Shown here one piece after another: positions 61,525 to 64,000 of a stretch of DNA of 64,000 bases. The stretch is from RH-AL1 sp965198715. Lineage in GTDB: Bacteria; Pseudomonadota; Alphaproteobacteria; Rhizobiales; Beijerinckiaceae. Both the position numbers and the translations under genes were made by a program. Under the pieces are notes generated by a model, which saw only the letters and a program-made list of their open reading frames with translations, made no database searches and had not been told where the DNA came from. How positions within the stretch are numbered: the first letter of the stretch is position 1; every line of letters starts with the position of its first letter. Where the stretch lies: positions 1,488,001 to 1,552,000 of the forward strand of contig CBDAPV010000002.1 in assembly GCA_965198715.1 (NCBI GenBank), in the 5' to 3' direction.

Positions 61525-63816
61525 TCACCGCCGCGCGATGCGAAAGTAGACCGAGGCAAGCCTGTCGGGCAGCTCCTCTATGCGTCGCACCGGCATGTGG
61601 TTGGCGCGCCCGAAAGCCGCGGCGCCTGCTCCTTGGTCGTTTGGGTCGAGTGTCAGCCCAAATACGTCGATGCCGCGGCGATGCAGCGTAAGTACCGCGC
61701 GCCGTGCATCCACCACCAGGTCGTCCTGGTCGGCCACGTCGACATCCGACGGTGCCCCATCCGTCAGCACGATCACGACGCGCCGTGTGGCCGCGACCTC
61801 GGCAAGTTCGGCCCCGGCATGTCGAAGCGCAGCGCCGAGACGGGTCGACAGACCCGACCGCAATCCTGCCAGACGCGCTCGGGCTTGCCGATCGAATGGC
61901 GCTGAAAAATTTTTGATGGCGATGTAGCGGACGTCGTCGCGCCCGTCGGACGCGAAGGCGCGAAGGGCAAAGCGGTCGCCTTGTGCTTCCATGGCCTGCG
62001 CAAGCACGGCGACGGCGATCTGCTCGGCGGCGAGCACGTCCATCCCCACACCGGGCACTGGATCGTGCGTCGACTCCGACGTGTCCACCAGGATCAGCAC
62101 TGCTAAATCGCGCGTACGCGTGATCTTGCGCTGGTGTAGCCGATCCCCGGGAAACTGACCGATGCGGAGCGCCGTCACCGCATCGATCGCGGCGTCGAGA
62201 TCGAGCTCGGGGCCGTCCGGCTGTCGGCGCAGGCGTGTCGGCAGGCCAATCCGGGCAGCACGCACCAGACGCGACACCCGGGCCGACAAACCGGCATGTC
62301 GCGCGAGCGCCTCGTCGATGCGGGTTGTCGACGCCTCGAGCGCCGGCGTGGCGCGTATGGTCGTCCAGTCCGGTCGCTCGATACCGGCGGCACGGTCCCA
62401 CTCGGCATGATGCGCGATGACGAAGCCGCGTTCGTCGGGGTTCGCAGAATGCGCGCGAAGCTCGTTCGTCCCGGATGATGCCGGATCGGGACCGCCGCCG
62501 TCTTTCTCGCGCTCTTCAGGCTGGCGACGTGCCGCGTCGAGCGGCATGTCGAGCGCCGGAGTGTCGACATCGTCGCGCGGCTGCCACAGCCCGACATCGT
62601 CGTCGCGGTAGATCGGCTCGATCACGTGCTGCGCGGCATCGAAGCGGATGCGCATCTGACCAATGTCATTGCCCAGCACATCGCCGATGCGCCGCGACAA
62701 GGTGGGATCTTCGAGATCCGGCTCGGCAGCGAACAGGGCTCGCCCCTTGGCAACAATCGCGTCGTCGTCAGCATAGGCGGGATCGAACAGAGCGCGGGAA
62801 AGCCGCGCCAGGATCATGGGCGCGGTCTTCAGGTGCGAAGGCGTGATGGTGTGGAACGGCGCCCACAGGCGGAAGAGCCCGGGGAAACGCCGCATCGCGA
62901 GCGCCTCGATCCGCGCATCCTCTATGAGACCGACCAGCGCCAACTGGATCGGCTTGAGCTTGCCGGGATCAAAGGGCCGATCGCCAAGAATGAGATGCGC
63001 CGTGGCATGCGCGACAATCGCCTCGTAAAGGCGCGGTGCACGCAACGCGGTCCCGCCCACGTCGGGCACGTAGACAAGGCCCGCGGAGAAGGTCGCGCGT
63101 CGCTGCCCCGGGGCTTTCGTCCGCGCCGGCATGTCACGCAAGGAGACGGCGCGCCCCCACAAAGCGATCGCGAACGCCTGCAGACGCGGCTGCATCACTT
63201 GAAAGGTGGCCTGGCCCGAGAGTCTCTCGAGCAGGCGCCGCGCCTCGGGATCGCGAAGCCCGAAGAAGGCCTCGCGCCGTTCAGGCTCGCGTGCGGCACG
63301 AAGCGCGGTCGCGACGAAGGCTTCGAAGGTCATGGCGCCGAAGTCGCGCACTATGGTTCCGCTAGCCGCGGCCGCCGTGACGGTGCAGCTCGGCGCATCC
63401 TTCGCCACCTGAACCATGCCGCGCCACCAGGCAGCCCGTGCATCCTCCTCAAGGCCAGGAGCTAGATCGCGGTATGCGTCGAGCGAGGCGCGGGTAGCAC
63501 CGGCACCAGCCCGCCGGCAGACTATCGCCGCAGAATCGAGCGTGTCCGCCACGCTCGCGAAGGCGCGCGGAGCGCCGGCGTTCGCCGTCAGGCGGAAGGC
63601 GGCGAGCAGCGCGGCGGGCCCGGCGTTGACATTGGCCAGCGCAAGAACGGCGGCGGCCCAAAGCTCGAGCTCGGCTTCGGGCGTCGTGCTGCTTCGGGAC
63701 AGGGCGGCTTCGTAGCCGCTGAAGAGTACCGGGCGTTGCCGCACCATCGTGCGGAGGCGAGCGGATGCCAGGGTGCGAACGTCACCGTGTAAGGGGTGAA
63801 CGTCGATCATGCTCAT
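61525..63816 (-). CDS. VWA-domain protein of the CbbO/NorD family
   Basis: The 763-residue protein has a C-terminal von Willebrand A domain with an intact MIDAS: 'VLILVDTSEST' (DxSxS), Thr region 'SGLSTRLGAALRHA' and 'VVIVLTDGAPSDVD'. The N-terminal 550 residues are helical with 'AHATAHLILGDRPFDPGKLKPIQLALVGLIEDARIEALAMRRFPG', a CbbO/NorD hallmark. With the MoxR-like CbbQ/NorQ encoded one base upstream it forms a motor-adaptor pair that remodels or activates a target enzyme: Rubisco or nitric-oxide reductase in known cases. No Rubisco or Nor genes lie here, so the target is open. Confidence 0.87.
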   Translation of the reverse strand: MSMIDVHPLHGDVRTLASARLRTMVRQRPVLFSGYEAALSRSSTTPEAELELWAAAVLALANVNAGPAALLAAFRLTANAGAPRAFASVADTLDSAAIVCRRAGAGATRASLDAYRDLAPGLEEDARAAWWRGMVQVAKDAPSCTVTAAAASGTIVRDFGAMTFEAFVATALRAAREPERREAFFGLRDPEARRLLERLSGQATFQVMQPRLQAFAIALWGRAVSLRDMPARTKAPGQRRATFSAGLVYVPDVGGTALRAPRLYEAIVAHATAHLILGDRPFDPGKLKPIQLALVGLIEDARIEALAMRRFPGLFRLWAPFHTITPSHLKTAPMILARLSRALFDPAYADDDAIVAKGRALFAAEPDLEDPTLSRRIGDVLGNDIGQMRIRFDAAQHVIEPIYRDDDVGLWQPRDDVDTPALDMPLDAARRQPEEREKDGGGPDPASSGTNELRAHSANPDERGFVIAHHAEWDRAAGIERPDWTTIRATPALEASTTRIDEALARHAGLSARVSRLVRAARIGLPTRLRRQPDGPELDLDAAIDAVTALRIGQFPGDRLHQRKITRTRDLAVLILVDTSESTHDPVPGVGMDVLAAEQIAVAVLAQAMEAQGDRFALRAFASDGRDDVRYIAIKNFSAPFDRQARARLAGLRSGLSTRLGAALRHAGAELAEVAATRRVVIVLTDGAPSDVDVADQDDLVVDARRAVLTLHRRGIDVFGLTLDPNDQGAGAAAFGRANHMPVRRIEELPDRLASVYFRIARR

Positions 63817-63817
63817 C

Positions 63818-64000
63818 TTACAGGCAGGCCGCGCAGGCGGAGGTCAGTGCTTCACGTAGGTCGAGATCATCGGTGATTGGCAGCACGATGCCGCTCTGCA
63901 CCGCGTCCTTGACGCCGATGCCGCGACCCACCAGCCGCGCGGTGTGGATCAACATTCTGGTCGAGGCGCCTTCCTCCAAGCCGTGCGCTCGCAGATTGCG
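63818..64000 (-). CDS. MoxR-type AAA+ ATPase, CbbQ/NorQ family, C-terminal end (5' end outside window)
   Basis: The partial reading is 'RNLRAHGLEEGASTRMLIHTARLVGRGIGVKDAVQSGIVLPITDDLDLREALTS' to the stop at 63818-63820. 'GLEEGASTRMLIHTARLV' is the sensor-2 Arg region of CbbQ/NorQ proteins. The AAA+ core lies outside the window. The stop is one base from the VWA gene start, so both are translated from one transcript. Confidence 0.85.
   Translation of the reverse strand, partial: RNLRAHGLEEGASTRMLIHTARLVGRGIGVKDAVQSGIVLPITDDLDLREALTSACAACL

Overview
The window is high-GC DNA (roughly two-thirds G+C) from an alphaproteobacterium, most likely of the Hyphomicrobiales. The evidence is the AapJ-type amino-acid binding protein, the DUF3750 and LOV/HWE-type proteins, the prfB form, the CbtB and SphA-type outer-membrane proteins, and the palindromic intergenic repeats common in that order. 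I see no rRNA, tRNA, CRISPR array or replication origin. One insertion sequence (IS630 family) is present.

Layout. 1-10.6 kb is mixed housekeeping: the end of an NlpC/P60 peptidase gene, a cold-shock gene, aapJ, an aldo/keto reductase, a large two-domain glycosyltransferase, an isolated trpB, a beta-lactamase-fold hydrolase and an RBBP9-like hydrolase. 10.7-22.2 kb is an exopolysaccharide cluster with a polysaccharide deacetylase, a BcsL/CelD-type acyltransferase, a Wzz/tyrosine-kinase-like co-polymerase whose kinase part looks dead, a Wza-type export lipoprotein, a GT4 glycosyltransferase, an undecaprenyl-phosphate sugar transferase, a secreted protein of unknown function and a Wzy/ligase-like membrane protein. 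galU follows at 22.7 kb. 22.3-41.1 kb holds signalling, transport and housekeeping genes: single-domain receivers, a LOV protein with a decayed kinase domain, an APC permease, prfB with its programmed +1 frameshift, a rhomboid protease, a polyamine-type ABC transporter without a binding protein, a TetR/aldo-keto reductase pair with a visible operator, an HDAC-family hydrolase, and two LuxR-type regulator loci on either side of the IS630 element. 41.2-45.3 kb is a low-order region of gene remnants (FAD oxidoreductase, cupin and aldehyde dehydrogenase fragments), a fhuF pair and small unknown genes.

45.3-56.8 kb is the most unusual part. Three genes encode divergent FtsZ/tubulin-superfamily proteins of about 500-566 residues. 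Two are close paralogues and the third is distant, adjacent to a 108-residue unknown protein. They enclose a metal-related group (CbtB, a CobW-type GTPase and a thioredoxin-like ferredoxin), an outer-membrane channel-like protein and a 71-residue protein. SelO and a histidine phosphatase follow downstream. All of these are on the minus strand.

57.1-61.5 kb is an aliphatic-amide utilisation locus. It has an AmiR-type ANTAR antiterminator, a peroxiredoxin on the opposite strand, an AmiC-type amide sensor, the remnant of a branched-chain/urea-type ABC ATPase, and a very well conserved amiE amidase. The window closes with a convergent VWA protein (CbbO/NorD family) and the end of its MoxR-type AAA+ partner (CbbQ/NorQ). 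The amide, cobalt and CobW genes would suit a nitrile/amide-degrading lifestyle, but no nitrile hydratase gene is in the window, so that link is inference. Whether the tubulin-like proteins work with any of these neighbours is unknown.
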